Of a DNA stretch of 64,000 bases, positions 16,725-28,171 are shown one piece after another; the stretch's first letter is position 1, and each line of letters starts with the position of its first letter. The notes beneath the pieces are model-generated. The model was given only the letters and a program-made list of their open reading frames with translations, did not search any database and had not been told where the DNA came from. Origin of the DNA: Limosilactobacillus reuteri (lineage in GTDB: Bacteria; Bacillota; Bacilli; Lactobacillales; Lactobacillaceae). The stretch covers positions 118,501-182,500 of the forward strand of contig NZ_CP027805.1 of NCBI RefSeq assembly GCF_003072625.1. Reading direction: 5' to 3'. A program made the position numbers and the translations under genes.

Positions 16725-17822
16725 ATGTCATTAACTGCAGGAATCGTTGGCTTGCCAAACGTTGGTAAATCAACACTTTTTAACGCAATCACTAAAGCTG
16801 GTGCCGAAATGGCTAACTATCCATTTGCAACAATCGATCCCAATGTGGGGATGGTTGAAGTTCCGGATAGTCGACTCGATCGGATCCAAGAATTAATTCC
16901 AGCGAAGAAGATCGTCCCAACTACCTTTGAATTTACCGATATTGCCGGAATTGTTAAGGGTGCTAGTAAGGGTGAAGGGCTTGGAAACAAGTTCTTGGAA
17001 AATATTCGTCAAACTGATGCAATTGTCCATGTAGTGCGGGCATTTGATGATAATGATATTACTAGTGTGTCTGGAAAAGTAGACCCAATTGAAGATATCG
17101 ATACTATCAATTTGGAATTAGTAATGGCTGACTTAGATGCTGTTAATAAGCGTTTGGCAAAAGTTCAGCGGGCTGCTAAGGGTCGTGATAAGGATGCTTT
17201 AGCAGAATTAGAAGTGCTCAATAAGATTAAGCCAGTTCTTGAAGATGGCAAGAGTGTTCGCTCAATTGACTTTAGTGATGATGAACAAAAGATTGTTAAA
17301 GGGCTGTTCTTATTAACAAGTAAACCAGTCTTATACGTTGCTAACATTGCCGAAGAAGATATGGCAAATCCAGATAGTAACAAATATATGGATGCAATTA
17401 AAGAGCATGTAAAAGATGACGGAGAAGTTATTGGTGTTGCAGCAGCTGCTGAAGAGCAAATTGCCGAAATGGATGAAGCAGATAAGGCTGATTTCCTTGA
17501 AATGGAAGGTGTTACTGAACCGGGATTGAACCGGTTGATTCGGGCAGCATACAAGCTATTGGGTCTTGAAACCTTCTTTACTGCTGGTGGTCCGGAAACA
17601 CGAGCTTGGACTTACAAGAAGGGTACAAAGGCTCCACAAGCAGCGGGGATTATTCACTCTGATTTTGAACGTGGTTTTATCCGGGCAGAAGTAATGAGCT
17701 TTGAAGATCTTGATGAACTAGGCTCTGAATCAGCGGTAAAGGAAGCTGGGAAGCTCCGTCTTGAAGGAAAAGATTACGTAATGCAAGATGGGGATATTGT
17801 TGAATTCCGGTTCAACGTTTAA
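16725..17822 (+). CDS. ychF: Ribosome-binding ATPase YchF (OLA1 family)
   Basis: 365 residues. Obg-type P-loop GLPNVGKST (residues 8-16), switch region FEFTDIAGIVKGASKGEGLG, a helical hairpin insertion and a C-terminal TGS domain ending in GDIVEFRFNV. YchF binds ATP rather than GTP, associates with ribosomes and is linked to oxidative-stress control. It is separated from DUF951 by 83 bases. Confidence 0.97.
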   Translation: MSLTAGIVGLPNVGKSTLFNAITKAGAEMANYPFATIDPNVGMVEVPDSRLDRIQELIPAKKIVPTTFEFTDIAGIVKGASKGEGLGNKFLENIRQTDAIVHVVRAFDDNDITSVSGKVDPIEDIDTINLELVMADLDAVNKRLAKVQRAAKGRDKDALAELEVLNKIKPVLEDGKSVRSIDFSDDEQKIVKGLFLLTSKPVLYVANIAEEDMANPDSNKYMDAIKEHVKDDGEVIGVAAAAEEQIAEMDEADKADFLEMEGVTEPGLNRLIRAAYKLLGLETFFTAGGPETRAWTYKKGTKAPQAAGIIHSDFERGFIRAEVMSFEDLDELGSESAVKEAGKLRLEGKDYVMQDGDIVEFRFNV

Positions 17823-17854
17823 ACCTCCGCAGATAAGAGAGGAGTAGTTTTATA

Positions 17855-18625
17855 GTGAGTGAAGAACAACTACGGAATGCACAAGCCGGCCAACGCCAAA
17901 AACAATTAGAAAAAGAGCGCCGGCAAGCAAATGGAAATGCTTTTAGCAACTATGATCTAACACGAAAAAATGAAGATTTTATGTATCAATTAAATAAACA
18001 GTTGGATCGTCTCGGTGTTCCTTCAGATAAGAAAGACCCAATGCTAAAGGAAACTATTGATAAATTGCTAGCAGGGCAAAAGAAGGGCCAAACTGCGCGG
18101 GCATTATTTGGTACTCCAACCAAATATGCTAAAGAATTGAAGAATCCGAAGCCAACTCCTGCTGAAGCAAGTAAGCAATCAATTAAATTGTTAGCAATTG
18201 ATAATATGCTGATTTTCTTAAGTATCTTTACTTTTATGTTTGGGTTAATGTTCTGGTTATCACCAGCTGCAATGCAAACAAAGAATGCTGGAAGCAGTGG
18301 TATTACCGCAATTTTAATCGTGGCGATCACTGGAGGCTTGACTTTTGGTTATGTGGCTACTCAAGTTCAACTGCAAATTGATAAGAACGGTAAGCGGGTA
18401 AGTAAGAAGCCGTTATGGCAACGGATTCTTTTAATTGTTGTCGGCTTAGCAGCATGGTTGATTATTTACATGCTTGTAAGTATGTTGCCAAATGTAATCA
18501 ATCCACGGCTTAATCCATGGGTTTACATTGGCATTGGAGTTATTACTTTCATTGGAGATATGTACTTCCGGTCTAAATTCCATGTTACAGGTTCACTTTA
18601 TGGTAACCGTGCACCGCGACGTTAA
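17855..18625 (+). CDS. DUF1129 family membrane protein
   Basis: 256 residues from GTG 17855 (agaggag upstream). The first 110 residues are charged and soluble (SEEQLRNAQAGQRQKQLEKE...), followed by about five to six hydrophobic segments. This layout matches the DUF1129 membrane family of lactobacilli, which commonly lies downstream of ychF. No catalytic motif is visible and the role is unknown. Confidence 0.85.
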   Translation: MSEEQLRNAQAGQRQKQLEKERRQANGNAFSNYDLTRKNEDFMYQLNKQLDRLGVPSDKKDPMLKETIDKLLAGQKKGQTARALFGTPTKYAKELKNPKPTPAEASKQSIKLLAIDNMLIFLSIFTFMFGLMFWLSPAAMQTKNAGSSGITAILIVAITGGLTFGYVATQVQLQIDKNGKRVSKKPLWQRILLIVVGLAAWLIIYMLVSMLPNVINPRLNPWVYIGIGVITFIGDMYFRSKFHVTGSLYGNRAPRR

Positions 18626-18680
18626 AACGGCAATAGTCTTAGCAATAGAACTATTTTCCAGGGTATCTTTAAAATAACTG

Positions 18681-18720
18681 AGAGTGAGAAAAGGCAAAAG
18701 TTTTTTCTCACTCTTTTATT
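18681..18720 (+). terminator. Terminator after the DUF1129 gene
   Basis: gagtgagaaaa (18682-) pairs with ttttctcactc, loop ggcaaaag, followed by ttttattttt. Confidence 0.85.
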
Positions 18721-18799
18721 TTTCTCTCTTTTTGAAATAAATTTCTGAAAATATATGGATAAATGTTCAATAGATTGTTAAGATATAAACGTAAACTTA

Positions 18800-18813
18800 T
18801 GAAAGCGCATTCA
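18800..18813 (+). promoter_or_regulatory. cre site in front of deoC
   Basis: tgaaagcgcattca fits the CcpA consensus at most positions and lies 26 bases before the deoC start, indicating catabolite repression of the deo operon. Confidence 0.6.
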
Positions 18814-18838
18814 AAAGTTGAGAGGAGATTATATTATT

Positions 18839-19513
18839 ATGAAGTTAACGCAAGCGCAATTAGCAAAATACATGGATCACACAATGCTTAAACCAGAAGC
18901 TACTCCAGAAATGATTGATAAGACAGTTGAAGAAGCTCGGAAATATAATACAGCTTCAGTTTGTATCAACCCTTACTGGGTCAAGCGAGTTCATGAAGGA
19001 TTAGAAGGTACTGACATTAACACTTGTACAGTTATCGGCTTCCCTCTTGGGGCAACTTCAACAGAAAGCAAAGTTTTTGAAACTAAGCAAGCAATTGAAG
19101 ATGACGCCGATGAAATTGATATGGTTATTAATATCGGTGAATTAAAAGCGGGAAATGATGATGCGGTTGTGGCTGATATCAAAGCGGTTGCCGATACTAC
19201 TCACGAAAAGGGTAAACTTCTTAAAGTTATTATTGAAAATGCTCTTCTTACTGATAAAGAAAAAGCACGTGCAAGTAAGCTTACTGTAAAAGGCGATGCT
19301 GACTTTGTTAAGACTTCAACTGGTTTTTCAACTTCAGGAGCTAAGGTAGAAGACGTTAAGATTATGCGTGAAGCAGTTGGACCAGACTTTAAGATTAAGG
19401 CTGCTGGTGGAATTCACAGCCTTCAAGAAGCTTACGATATGATTGAAGCTGGTGCTAACCGTCTAGGTGTTTCCACTTCGGTTCAAATCTTGGAAGAAGC
19501 CGCAAAACAATAA
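18839..19513 (+). CDS. deoC: Deoxyribose-phosphate aldolase
   Basis: 224 residues from ATG 18839, with gaggag about ten bases upstream; the frame extends to TTG 18818 without a ribosome site. It splits 2-deoxyribose-5-phosphate into acetaldehyde and glyceraldehyde-3-phosphate. The Schiff-base lysine is in DFVKTSTGFS (near residue 157), the proton-relay lysine in KIKAAGGI. It is the first gene of deoC-deoB-pdp-deoD and the final catabolic step of that pathway. Confidence 0.97.
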   Translation: MKLTQAQLAKYMDHTMLKPEATPEMIDKTVEEARKYNTASVCINPYWVKRVHEGLEGTDINTCTVIGFPLGATSTESKVFETKQAIEDDADEIDMVINIGELKAGNDDAVVADIKAVADTTHEKGKLLKVIIENALLTDKEKARASKLTVKGDADFVKTSTGFSTSGAKVEDVKIMREAVGPDFKIKAAGGIHSLQEAYDMIEAGANRLGVSTSVQILEEAAKQ

Positions 19514-19560
19514 AAATTTAATTACTAATCTTAATTTACAGAAATAGGAGGAGTCAGAAA

Positions 19561-20754
19561 ATGTCATATAAACGTGTTTTTGTTATTGTAATGGACTCAG
19601 TTGGTACAGGTTCCGCTCATGACGCCGCAAAGTTTGATGATGTTGGATCGGATACGCTTGGCCACGTTGGTGAGTATTACAAAGGTGCCTTAAAGTTACC
19701 AAACCTTGGTAAATTAGGAATTAGTAATTTACGTGATACTCCAATTGAAGGGGTGCCAGTTGCTGATCCAGCTATTGGTGATTACGGTAAAATGGAAGAA
19801 ATTTCTGCCGGAAAGGATAGTATGGATGGTCACTGGGAAATGATGAGCTTACCAGTAATGAAGCCTTTGTCAACGTTCCCTAATGGTTTTCCACAAGAAA
19901 TTGTTGATAAGCTTGAAAAATTCTCAGGACGAAAGGTTATTGTTAATAAGCCATACTCAGGAACAGAAGTAATTCATGATTATGGTGAACGGCAAATGAA
20001 GACCGGAGAACTAATTCTCTACACGTCTGGTGATTCAGTAATGCAGATTGCTGCCCATGAAGATGTGATTCCTGTTGAGGAACTCTACAAGATTTGTGAA
20101 TATGCTCGAACACTGGTTAATGGTCCAGAATATACTGTTGGTCGGATTATTGCCCGTCCATATGTCGGTCCCGATAAAGATCACTTTACCCGGACTGCTA
20201 ATCGACATGACTTTAGTTTGAAGCCAATTGGTGAGGCTGATATGGATCGCCTCCGCGCAGCTGGGTACGATGTAATTGGTGTTGGTAAGATTAATGATAT
20301 TTTCTCTGGCGAAGGGATCGATAAAGGATACCATAACGAAAGTAATATGGATGGAATGGATCACGTTGATGAAGTGATGAAGCAAGACTTTACCGGTTTC
20401 TGCTTTACAAACTTGGTTGATTTTGATGCAATATATGGTCACCGGCGTAATCCAAAGGGCTTTGGTCAAGCATTAATGGACTTTGACAAGCGTCTAGGTA
20501 AAGTTCTTGATGAAATGAAGCCTGATGATCTTTTGATGGTAACCGCTGATCACGGTAATGACCCTGGTTTTAAGGGAACTGATCATACTCGTGAAAATGT
20601 TCCATTGTTGGTTTACTCTCCTTCTATGAACAAGCCAAATCAATCACTTGGGTTGCGGAAGACATTCTCAGACCTTGGTGCAACTATCTTAGAGAACTTT
20701 AACGTTGAACCAGTAAAAGGTACCAGCTTCTACAATGAAATTAGTAACGATTAA
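19561..20754 (+). CDS. deoB: Phosphopentomutase
   Basis: 397 residues. It converts (deoxy)ribose-1-phosphate to the 5-phosphate, using two Mn ions and a phosphothreonine. Alkaline-phosphatase superfamily signatures: [13 protein letters not shown] at the N-terminus, [11 protein letters not shown] (phosphorylated Thr/Ser region) and [19 protein letters not shown] near the end, carrying the metal-binding Asp/His residues. aggagg precedes the ATG. It links the two phosphorylases to DeoC. Confidence 0.97.
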   Translation: MSYKRVFVIVMDSVGTGSAHDAAKFDDVGSDTLGHVGEYYKGALKLPNLGKLGISNLRDTPIEGVPVADPAIGDYGKMEEISAGKDSMDGHWEMMSLPVMKPLSTFPNGFPQEIVDKLEKFSGRKVIVNKPYSGTEVIHDYGERQMKTGELILYTSGDSVMQIAAHEDVIPVEELYKICEYARTLVNGPEYTVGRIIARPYVGPDKDHFTRTANRHDFSLKPIGEADMDRLRAAGYDVIGVGKINDIFSGEGIDKGYHNESNMDGMDHVDEVMKQDFTGFCFTNLVDFDAIYGHRRNPKGFGQALMDFDKRLGKVLDEMKPDDLLMVTADHGNDPGFKGTDHTRENVPLLVYSPSMNKPNQSLGLRKTFSDLGATILENFNVEPVKGTSFYNEISND

Positions 20755-20782
20755 GATCAATTAAGAAAAGGGGCGAAACACG

Positions 20783-22081
20783 ATGCGGATGGTTGATATC
20801 ATTGACACCAAGAGGAATGGTGGAGTTCTAAGCGATGAGCAATTACAATTCTTTGTCGATGGCGTCGTTAATGGAACGATTCCTGACTATCAAATTAGTG
20901 CTCTCCTCATGGCAATCTATTTCCAGGATATGACCAAAGAAGAACAGACGAGCTTAATAATGAAGATGATGAAGTCTGGCGAACGATTAGAATTGAGCCG
21001 AATTCCTGGAATTAAGGTTGATAAACATTCAACGGGTGGTGTTGGTGATAAAGTGAGTTTACCACTTGCAGCAATGGTTGCCGCTACAGGAATTCCGGTT
21101 CCGATGATTTCAGGTCGTGGCCTTAGTCATACAGGAGGCACGCTTGACAAGTTGGAAGCGATTCCGGAATTTCGGGTAGAACTTTCTGAAGATGAATTCA
21201 TTAATCAAGTTGCTAAAGAAAAATTAGCAATTGTGGGTGCGACTGGTGAGGTTGCACCAGCAGATAAGAAGATTTATGGATTACGTGATGTTACTGACAC
21301 TGTTGACTCAATTCCTTTAATTGCTAGTTCAATTATGAGTAAGAAGATTGCTTCTGGAACAGATGCGCTTGTAATTGATGTTAAAACTGGCACCGGGGCC
21401 TTTATGAAGATACTTGATCAATCAAGGCTACTGGCTAAAGCGTTAGTTGAGATTGGTAAACAAGCAGGATTAAAGTGCATGGCAGTAATCTCAGATATGA
21501 ACCAGCCACTTGGAAATAAAATTGGTAATGCCCTTGAAATTGAAGAATCAATTGATGTCTTAAGAGGAAAGGGACCAAAAGATCTTACTGAATTAGTTTT
21601 GACGCTTGGTAGTTATATGGTTGTAATGGGTGAAAAAGCACAAAACACTACTGAAGCACGAAAGATGTTGGAGCAAACTATTCAGGATGGATCTGCCCTT
21701 GAACGGTTTGCGGCAATGATAGAAGCACAAGGCGGAGATCCTGCTGTTGTTGATAACTACCAATTAATGCCGCAAGCTAAATACAAGATTCCTTTCAAAG
21801 CTGATCGGGATGGCGTATTGACAAAACTTTCGGCAGATGAAGTTGGAACTGCTAGCATGTTATTAGGTGGAGGTCGTCAAAAGGCAGATGACACCCTTGA
21901 CTATAGTGTAGGAATCGAATTGCACCATAAACTGGGTGACCATGTTAAAGATGGCGAACCGATTTTAACAATCTATAGTAACCGCCAAGAAATTCCAGAC
22001 GTAGAACAGTTATTAAGAGAAAGCATTAAAATTAGCGATGATGGCAAAGTACCGACGCTAATTCATGAAATTATTGAATAA
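20783..22081 (+). CDS. pdp: Pyrimidine-nucleoside phosphorylase
   Basis: 432 residues. It phosphorolyses uridine, thymidine and deoxyuridine to base plus (deoxy)ribose-1-phosphate. The glycosyltransferase-family-3 N-terminal helical domain is followed by the phosphate-binding [12 protein letters not shown] and [16 protein letters not shown] motifs, and a C-terminal biotinyl-like domain. DeoA/Pdp family. ATG 20783 follows gggg with a weak aaaagggg ribosome site. Confidence 0.95.
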   Translation: MRMVDIIDTKRNGGVLSDEQLQFFVDGVVNGTIPDYQISALLMAIYFQDMTKEEQTSLIMKMMKSGERLELSRIPGIKVDKHSTGGVGDKVSLPLAAMVAATGIPVPMISGRGLSHTGGTLDKLEAIPEFRVELSEDEFINQVAKEKLAIVGATGEVAPADKKIYGLRDVTDTVDSIPLIASSIMSKKIASGTDALVIDVKTGTGAFMKILDQSRLLAKALVEIGKQAGLKCMAVISDMNQPLGNKIGNALEIEESIDVLRGKGPKDLTELVLTLGSYMVVMGEKAQNTTEARKMLEQTIQDGSALERFAAMIEAQGGDPAVVDNYQLMPQAKYKIPFKADRDGVLTKLSADEVGTASMLLGGGRQKADDTLDYSVGIELHHKLGDHVKDGEPILTIYSNRQEIPDVEQLLRESIKISDDGKVPTLIHEIIE

Positions 22082-22101
22082 AGAGACAGGAGGATATTTC
22101 A

Positions 22102-22812
22102 ATGAGTACACATATTAATGCAAAAATGGGTGACTACGCAGACACTGTATTACTTCCAGGGGATCCGCTGCGTGCAAAATATATTGCAGAAAACTTCTTG
22201 GAAAATGTTAAACAAGTAAATTCAGTCCGGAATGCCTTTGGTTATACTGGTGAATATAAGGGTCACCGTATTTCAGTACAAGGATCTGGGATGGGAATTC
22301 CTTCGATGTCAATTTATATTAATGAATTGGTACGCGAATTTGGTGTTAAAACCATTATCCGGGTTGGTTCTTGTGGCGGAATTGCTCCAGATGTTCATGT
22401 TCGCGATGTTCTTCTTGCCCAAGGGTCTTCAACTGATTCAGCAGTAACGGTAAATACATTTGGACCAGGATTCCATTACGCACCATTAGCTGATTTCAAG
22501 TTGTTAGATACTGCCTATCATGTAGCTGGTAAATTAGGCATTGAAACAAAAGTTGGGGATATTTTTGCTGCCGATCATTTCTACAATGATGAGCTTGATA
22601 TGGAAAAGCTTCGGGACTATGGAATTTTAGGAACAGAAATGGAATCGGCTGGACTTTACTTGTTAGCGGCTAAGCTTCATTTCCGGGCACTTTCAGTTCT
22701 GACTGTTAGCGACTTAATCTTTGGCGACGAAAAAGCAACTGCTGAAGAACGTGAACGAACATTTAATGATATGATTAATATTTCGCTTGAAACGGCGATT
22801 GCTGGAAAGTAG
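22102..22812 (+). CDS. deoD: Purine-nucleoside phosphorylase, DeoD type
   Basis: 236 residues, the hexameric low-molecular-weight class. Phosphate-binding [18 protein letters not shown] at the N-terminus, RVGSCGGI in the middle and [11 protein letters not shown] and [19 protein letters not shown] near the end, including the catalytic Asp. aggagg lies before the ATG. Last gene of the deo operon, followed by a terminator. Confidence 0.97.
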   Translation: MSTHINAKMGDYADTVLLPGDPLRAKYIAENFLENVKQVNSVRNAFGYTGEYKGHRISVQGSGMGIPSMSIYINELVREFGVKTIIRVGSCGGIAPDVHVRDVLLAQGSSTDSAVTVNTFGPGFHYAPLADFKLLDTAYHVAGKLGIETKVGDIFAADHFYNDELDMEKLRDYGILGTEMESAGLYLLAAKLHFRALSVLTVSDLIFGDEKATAEERERTFNDMINISLETAIAGK

Positions 22813-22867
22813 CTTCTTGCATAGGTTAGAGAGTGCATTTTATAATAAAATGTGTTTAGATAATGAA

Positions 22868-22896
22868 AGAGACTGAGGTAATGCCCAGTCTCTTTT
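22868..22896 (+). terminator. Terminator of the deo operon
   Basis: agagactg (22868-22875) pairs with cagtctct (22885-22892), followed by T. Confidence 0.85.
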
Positions 22897-22920
22897 AATA
22901 TGGGAAAGGAGGGGAATTAG

Positions 22921-23853
22921 ATGGATGATAAAAATAAGATTGAATTAGCGCTAAAAGTAGCAACCTTATATTATCGTGACGGATGGAACCAAAGCGATAT
23001 TGCAACTGAACTGAATATTTCCCGGGCAACAGTGTCACGATTATTACAATTTGGTCGGGATCGAGGATTAGTAACCATTAAAATTCATAATCCAGTTGCT
23101 CCGCTTCACCAGTTGGAAGTGGACTTGCTCGCTAAATATCCATCTTTGCATAAAATTATTATTGTTCCAGGCGCGGATGATCCACTTGAAGAAGTTGGCG
23201 CAGCGGGTGCTGAATATATCGAACAGGTCGTAGAAGATAAAGACATTATTGGGTTAGGCTGGGGAAAAACCGTCTATCAAGTAGGATTGCATTTGAAACC
23301 TAAAGACGTTACTGATATTACTGTTGTTCAAATGAAAGGCAGTATGGCAAATACTAATACGCGAAATTATGCGTTTGAAACGGTTAATATCTTTGCGAAT
23401 GCTTTTAATACCGTTCCGCAGTATTTGCCGTTACCTGTTATCTTTGATCATGCAAAGACACGTGAATTAGTCGCTAACGATACCCATATCAAACATATTA
23501 TGAAGTTAGGGGAGCAATCTAGTATTGCTGTTTTCACAGTGGGGACAGTACGTGACTCAGCATTGTTATTTAAATTAGGTTACTTCACCAAGCAGGAGCA
23601 ATTAACATTACAACATAAGGCGGTAGGGGATGTTTTCTCTCGTTTCATTGATAGTAAGGGTCAGATAGTAAATGAAGATATCAATCAACGAACAATTGGA
23701 ATTGCACTTCCTGAGTTGCGAAAGAAAAAACACAGCATTTTAGTGGCGGCAAATGTTGCTAAAGTACCAGCAGTACATGGTGTTTTGAGTGCTGGGTATG
23801 CGAATACATTAGTTATTGATCAAGAGAGTGCAAATAGTCTAGTTAATTTTTAA
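22921..23853 (+). CDS. deoR: SorC-family transcriptional regulator (DeoR of Bacillus type)
   Basis: 310 residues. N-terminal helix-turn-helix (about 18-45: WNQSDIATELNISRATVSRLL) and a SorC/CggR sugar-phosphate-binding domain with GLGWGKTVYQVG. The Bacillus deo repressor belongs to this family and responds to deoxyribose-5-phosphate. Its place directly downstream of the deo operon and behind the deo terminator supports that role; the name is inferred from context. aggagggg precedes the ATG. Confidence 0.85.
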   Translation: MDDKNKIELALKVATLYYRDGWNQSDIATELNISRATVSRLLQFGRDRGLVTIKIHNPVAPLHQLEVDLLAKYPSLHKIIIVPGADDPLEEVGAAGAEYIEQVVEDKDIIGLGWGKTVYQVGLHLKPKDVTDITVVQMKGSMANTNTRNYAFETVNIFANAFNTVPQYLPLPVIFDHAKTRELVANDTHIKHIMKLGEQSSIAVFTVGTVRDSALLFKLGYFTKQEQLTLQHKAVGDVFSRFIDSKGQIVNEDINQRTIGIALPELRKKKHSILVAANVAKVPAVHGVLSAGYANTLVIDQESANSLVNF

Positions 23854-23872
23854 ATTAATTTAAATATTTAGA

Positions 23873-23901
23873 TTGACCTCAGTGCGAAATCCTAGTAGAG
23901 T
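23873..23901 (+). promoter_or_regulatory. Promoter of guaB
   Basis: TTGACC (23873-23878), a 17-base spacer and TAGAGT (23896-23901), 36 bases before the ATG. Confidence 0.55.
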
Positions 23902-23909
23902 GTACCTAA

Positions 23910-25079
<1,170 letters not shown>

Positions 25080-25092
25080 TTAATTCAATAAG

Positions 25093-25140
25093 AAACTGCT
25101 ATGACCTTATTCGTGAAGAATAGTCATGGCAGTTTTTATT
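25093..25140 (+). terminator. Terminator of guaB
   Basis: aaactgctatgac (25093-) pairs with gtcatggcagttt (ending 25135), inner ttattc/gaata, then T. Confidence 0.88.
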
Positions 25141-25258
25141 TCCCGAGAAATAATGGAGGGTAAACTTTTTGTTAAGGCTATCCTAGAATGATCGCTTTTT
25201 TCTCATAGTTAGTTATAATATTAAATAGGATATTATGCTGTAAAAAGGAGTACCTCTT

Positions 25259-25948
25259 ATGAAAATTCTAGTTGTTGATGATGATAAAGAAATTGTTCAA
25301 TTACTTGAAATTTACATCCGAAATGAAGGATATGAGCCAATTTCTGCTTATGACGGAAAAGAAGCATTAACAAAACTAAATACTAATCCTGATATTGGCT
25401 TGATTATACTTGACTTAATGATGCCCGAAATCGATGGAATGGATGTAATTAAGCGGGTGCGGAAAGACTCTGACATTCCGATTTTAGTGCTTTCAGCTAA
25501 AACGGCAGATATGGATAAGATTCAAGGTCTAATCACTGGAGCTGATGATTATGTTACTAAGCCATTTAATCCACTCGAAGTGATGGCACGAGTTAAGTCA
25601 TTACTTCGTCGGAGCCAAGGGGAAGTGACGAATGATCAACCAGATATTCTTAATGTCGGTCCATTATTGATCAATAAAGATTCTCACGAGGTTAAGACGA
25701 TTAAGGGGGATGTAATTCAGTTAACCGCCCTTGAGTTTGGTATCTTATATTTACTTGCCAGTCACCCTAACCGTGTTTTCTCAGCGGATGACATTTTTGA
25801 GCGGGTATGGCAACAAGAAAGTGTCGTATCAGCAAAAACAGTCATGGTTCACGTGAGTCATTTACGGGATAAAATTGAAGAAGCAACTAACGGTGAAAAG
25901 GTTATTCAAACTGTTTGGGGTGTTGGTTATAAGGTGGAAGACCACTAA
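25259..25948 (+). CDS. OmpR-family response regulator
   Basis: 229 residues. Receiver domain with acidic pocket DDD (7-9), phospho-acceptor Asp52 in LILDLMMPEIDG and the conserved Lys in TKPFNP, followed by a winged-helix DNA-binding domain (about 130-229, with VMVHVSHLRDKIEE and VWGVGYKVE). aaggag precedes the ATG. It is paired with the histidine kinase 31 bases downstream; the layout resembles VanR/VanS-type systems, but the signal and regulon are unknown. Confidence 0.93.
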   Translation: MKILVVDDDKEIVQLLEIYIRNEGYEPISAYDGKEALTKLNTNPDIGLIILDLMMPEIDGMDVIKRVRKDSDIPILVLSAKTADMDKIQGLITGADDYVTKPFNPLEVMARVKSLLRRSQGEVTNDQPDILNVGPLLINKDSHEVKTIKGDVIQLTALEFGILYLLASHPNRVFSADDIFERVWQQESVVSAKTVMVHVSHLRDKIEEATNGEKVIQTVWGVGYKVEDH

Positions 25949-25979
25949 AACCTAGCCTTAATGATGTGGAGGAAAGATT

Positions 25980-27125
25980 GTGAAGTTAACGGGGCGTGAA
26001 AAGAGTTCGCTTATTTTAGAAGGGGTAGTAACGGTTATTCTCTTGTTATTGCTGAATATGGCGATTATCGTAATTATTCAAGATGCCATTCAGTCAAATC
26101 CGGGAGTAACCAATGGAATCTTTATGATTAAGCAATCATTGAAGATTGGCCCTCTTCAAGCACAAATATGGAGCTACCAGCGGATCTTAATTGCCTTTTT
26201 AGTAATTATTGATGTGTGGGTGGTATGGTGGCGATTGCGTCGACGGTATCATCTTTATCAAATGGATCATATTATCGCAGAATTACACTATATTGCGCAG
26301 GGGCACTTAGATCATCGGATTCCGTTTCGACTAAAGGGGAATCAACAGCATGTTATTACTAGTGTAAATGCATTAGTTGATAGCGCGGTGCGGTCGATGG
26401 ATGATGAACGGAAGATTGAAAAGTCAAAGGATGAGTTAATTACTAATGTTAGCCATGATTTACGGACGCCATTGACCAGTATTATTGGTTATTTGGGACT
26501 GATTGAAGATAAGCAGTATCGTAGTGAGGAAGATATTCTAAAATACACCCATACTGCTTATGAGAAGGCTAAGCAAATGAAGACCTTAGTCGACGATTTG
26601 TTTGAATATACAAAGGTCCAACAACATGGTGCACCCGTAAATATTATGAAAATCGATCTTAACCAGTTGATTGAACAGTTAACAGCAAGCTTTGAACTAG
26701 AGGCCCAGCATCGCGGAATTGAAATTACTTCATCAGTTATTCCGAATCCATTAATGATCGAGGCAGACCCTGAGAAACTTGGTCGAGTTTTTAATAATTT
26801 GGTTTCAAATGCTTTTAAATATGGCAATGGTGCAAGTTACATCCGGATCGATGCTCGGCAAGAAAATGATATGGTGGTCGTAAAAGTTGCTAATGACGGT
26901 ACACCAATTCCTAAAGAATCACTTGATCACCTATTTGAACGGTTCTATCGTGCAGAAGCTTCTCGTTCACGAGCTACTGGAGGAACAGGGTTAGGCTTAG
27001 CGATTGTTAAAAGCATTGTTGATCTTCATCATGGGAGTGTCAAGGTTACCTCAAATGAAGACGAAACAGCATTTATTGTTACATTGCCTTTAAAACAAGA
27101 GATTAAAGAAAACAACCAAAAATGA
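25980..27125 (+). CDS. Sensor histidine kinase
   Basis: 381 residues from GTG 25980 (tggaggaaag upstream). Two membrane helices at about 12-34 and 69-85 enclose a small extracytoplasmic loop of about 35 residues, so the input domain is minimal. A HAMP-like linker follows, then His159 in the H-box NVSHDLRTPLTS, the N-box NLVSNAFKYG and the ATP lid TGGTGLGLAIVKS. It phosphorylates the preceding response regulator. The short loop suggests sensing of a membrane-proximal or envelope signal, which is inference. Confidence 0.93.
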   Translation: MKLTGREKSSLILEGVVTVILLLLLNMAIIVIIQDAIQSNPGVTNGIFMIKQSLKIGPLQAQIWSYQRILIAFLVIIDVWVVWWRLRRRYHLYQMDHIIAELHYIAQGHLDHRIPFRLKGNQQHVITSVNALVDSAVRSMDDERKIEKSKDELITNVSHDLRTPLTSIIGYLGLIEDKQYRSEEDILKYTHTAYEKAKQMKTLVDDLFEYTKVQQHGAPVNIMKIDLNQLIEQLTASFELEAQHRGIEITSSVIPNPLMIEADPEKLGRVFNNLVSNAFKYGNGASYIRIDARQENDMVVVKVANDGTPIPKESLDHLFERFYRAEASRSRATGGTGLGLAIVKSIVDLHHGSVKVTSNEDETAFIVTLPLKQEIKENNQK

Positions 27126-27126
27126 G

Positions 27127-27163
27127 AAAAAAGTCTAAAATCATTTGATTTTAGACTTTTTTC
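27127..27163 (+). terminator. Terminator of the two-component operon
   Basis: aaaaaagtctaaaatca pairs with tgattttagactttttt. The nearly symmetric A and T flanks would allow termination in both directions. Confidence 0.88.
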
Positions 27164-27260
27164 TTTTTCAATTATATTCAACTAATTTTATATGTGGTAG
27201 ACTAAAAGAGCATTGTGTCACTTGATATTATAAAAGATACAAATTATTGGAGGAAATTCT

Positions 27261-28169
27261 GTGGCTAAAGCACAAATAAATCCAGAAAGGACACGCTGGC
27301 TTGAGGTGCTTGGTGTCTCAATGCCATTATGTCTTAGTTATATTCCGATTGGATTGGCCTGTGGAATCTTACTACACGCAGCAGGTTTAAACTTTATAAT
27401 GATTTTATTGGTGTCGGTATTAGTGTTCTCTGGTGGGGCACAATTTATTCTGGCATCGTTATTAGCAAGTAACGCTCCATTAGGGACTATCTTTATCTCA
27501 CTTTTCTTCTTGGAATTACGATATGCATTGTTAGGATCGAGTTTATCTAAATATATTAAGGATAAATCAGCACGTTTCATCTTCATCTTTTCTGCATCAA
27601 TGAACGATGAAAACTATGCTGTTAACTATATGAAGTTTGCAACTGATAAGAAATGGAACCCCGATGACGCGTTGTTAGTGGAGTATTATTCACTTGCAGC
27701 ATGGTCGATTTCAAACATGGTTGGTGGTTTGATTGGTGGTGCAATTTCGATTGACCTTGAAGTGGTTGATTTTGCATTAACTGCCTTATTCTTATATATG
27801 ATCGTAATGCAGGTTCAAAATCACTTGACCCTAGTTATTGGAATTTTGGCAGCTGTTCTTGGTGTGTACTTCCAGGCATTAACTAAAAGTACACTGGGGA
27901 TTATTATTGCGACCTTAATTGCTTCCTTTGTTGGATTCTTGATTGAAAATACAGTTCGTCACCATAGTAAGCATCCAAACTCGAACTGGTTCTTGACAAA
28001 AATGTTTAGGCCGAAGATCACAAAGACTACGATCGAGGATAAACAAGCTCAACAAAAAGAAGTTAAGGAAGTTGAAAAACTGGAAACTAAGATTGAAGAT
28101 GTTGTTGAACACCATGATGAGAAACATGAAGAGAAAAAACATGATGATCAACATCCTGATGAGGGCTAG
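27261..28169 (+). CDS. azlC: AzlC-family branched-chain amino-acid exporter, large subunit
   Basis: 302 residues from GTG 27261 (ggagg upstream). AzlC domain with about seven to eight hydrophobic segments (residues 15-235; PIGLACGILLHAAGL, SASMNDENYAVNY). AzlC works with small AzlD in efflux of branched-chain amino acids or their analogues. Oddity: after the membrane part there is a tail of about 65 residues rich in Lys, Glu, Asp and His (EHHDEKHEEKKHDDQH), not part of the family core. Confidence 0.92.
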   Translation: MAKAQINPERTRWLEVLGVSMPLCLSYIPIGLACGILLHAAGLNFIMILLVSVLVFSGGAQFILASLLASNAPLGTIFISLFFLELRYALLGSSLSKYIKDKSARFIFIFSASMNDENYAVNYMKFATDKKWNPDDALLVEYYSLAAWSISNMVGGLIGGAISIDLEVVDFALTALFLYMIVMQVQNHLTLVIGILAAVLGVYFQALTKSTLGIIIATLIASFVGFLIENTVRHHSKHPNSNWFLTKMFRPKITKTTIEDKQAQQKEVKEVEKLETKIEDVVEHHDEKHEEKKHDDQHPDEG

Positions 28170-28171
28170 AC

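Noticed and set aside
20035..20469. 144-codon minus-strand ORF inside deoB
   Set aside because: Fully antisense to a conserved enzyme gene, with no ribosome site.
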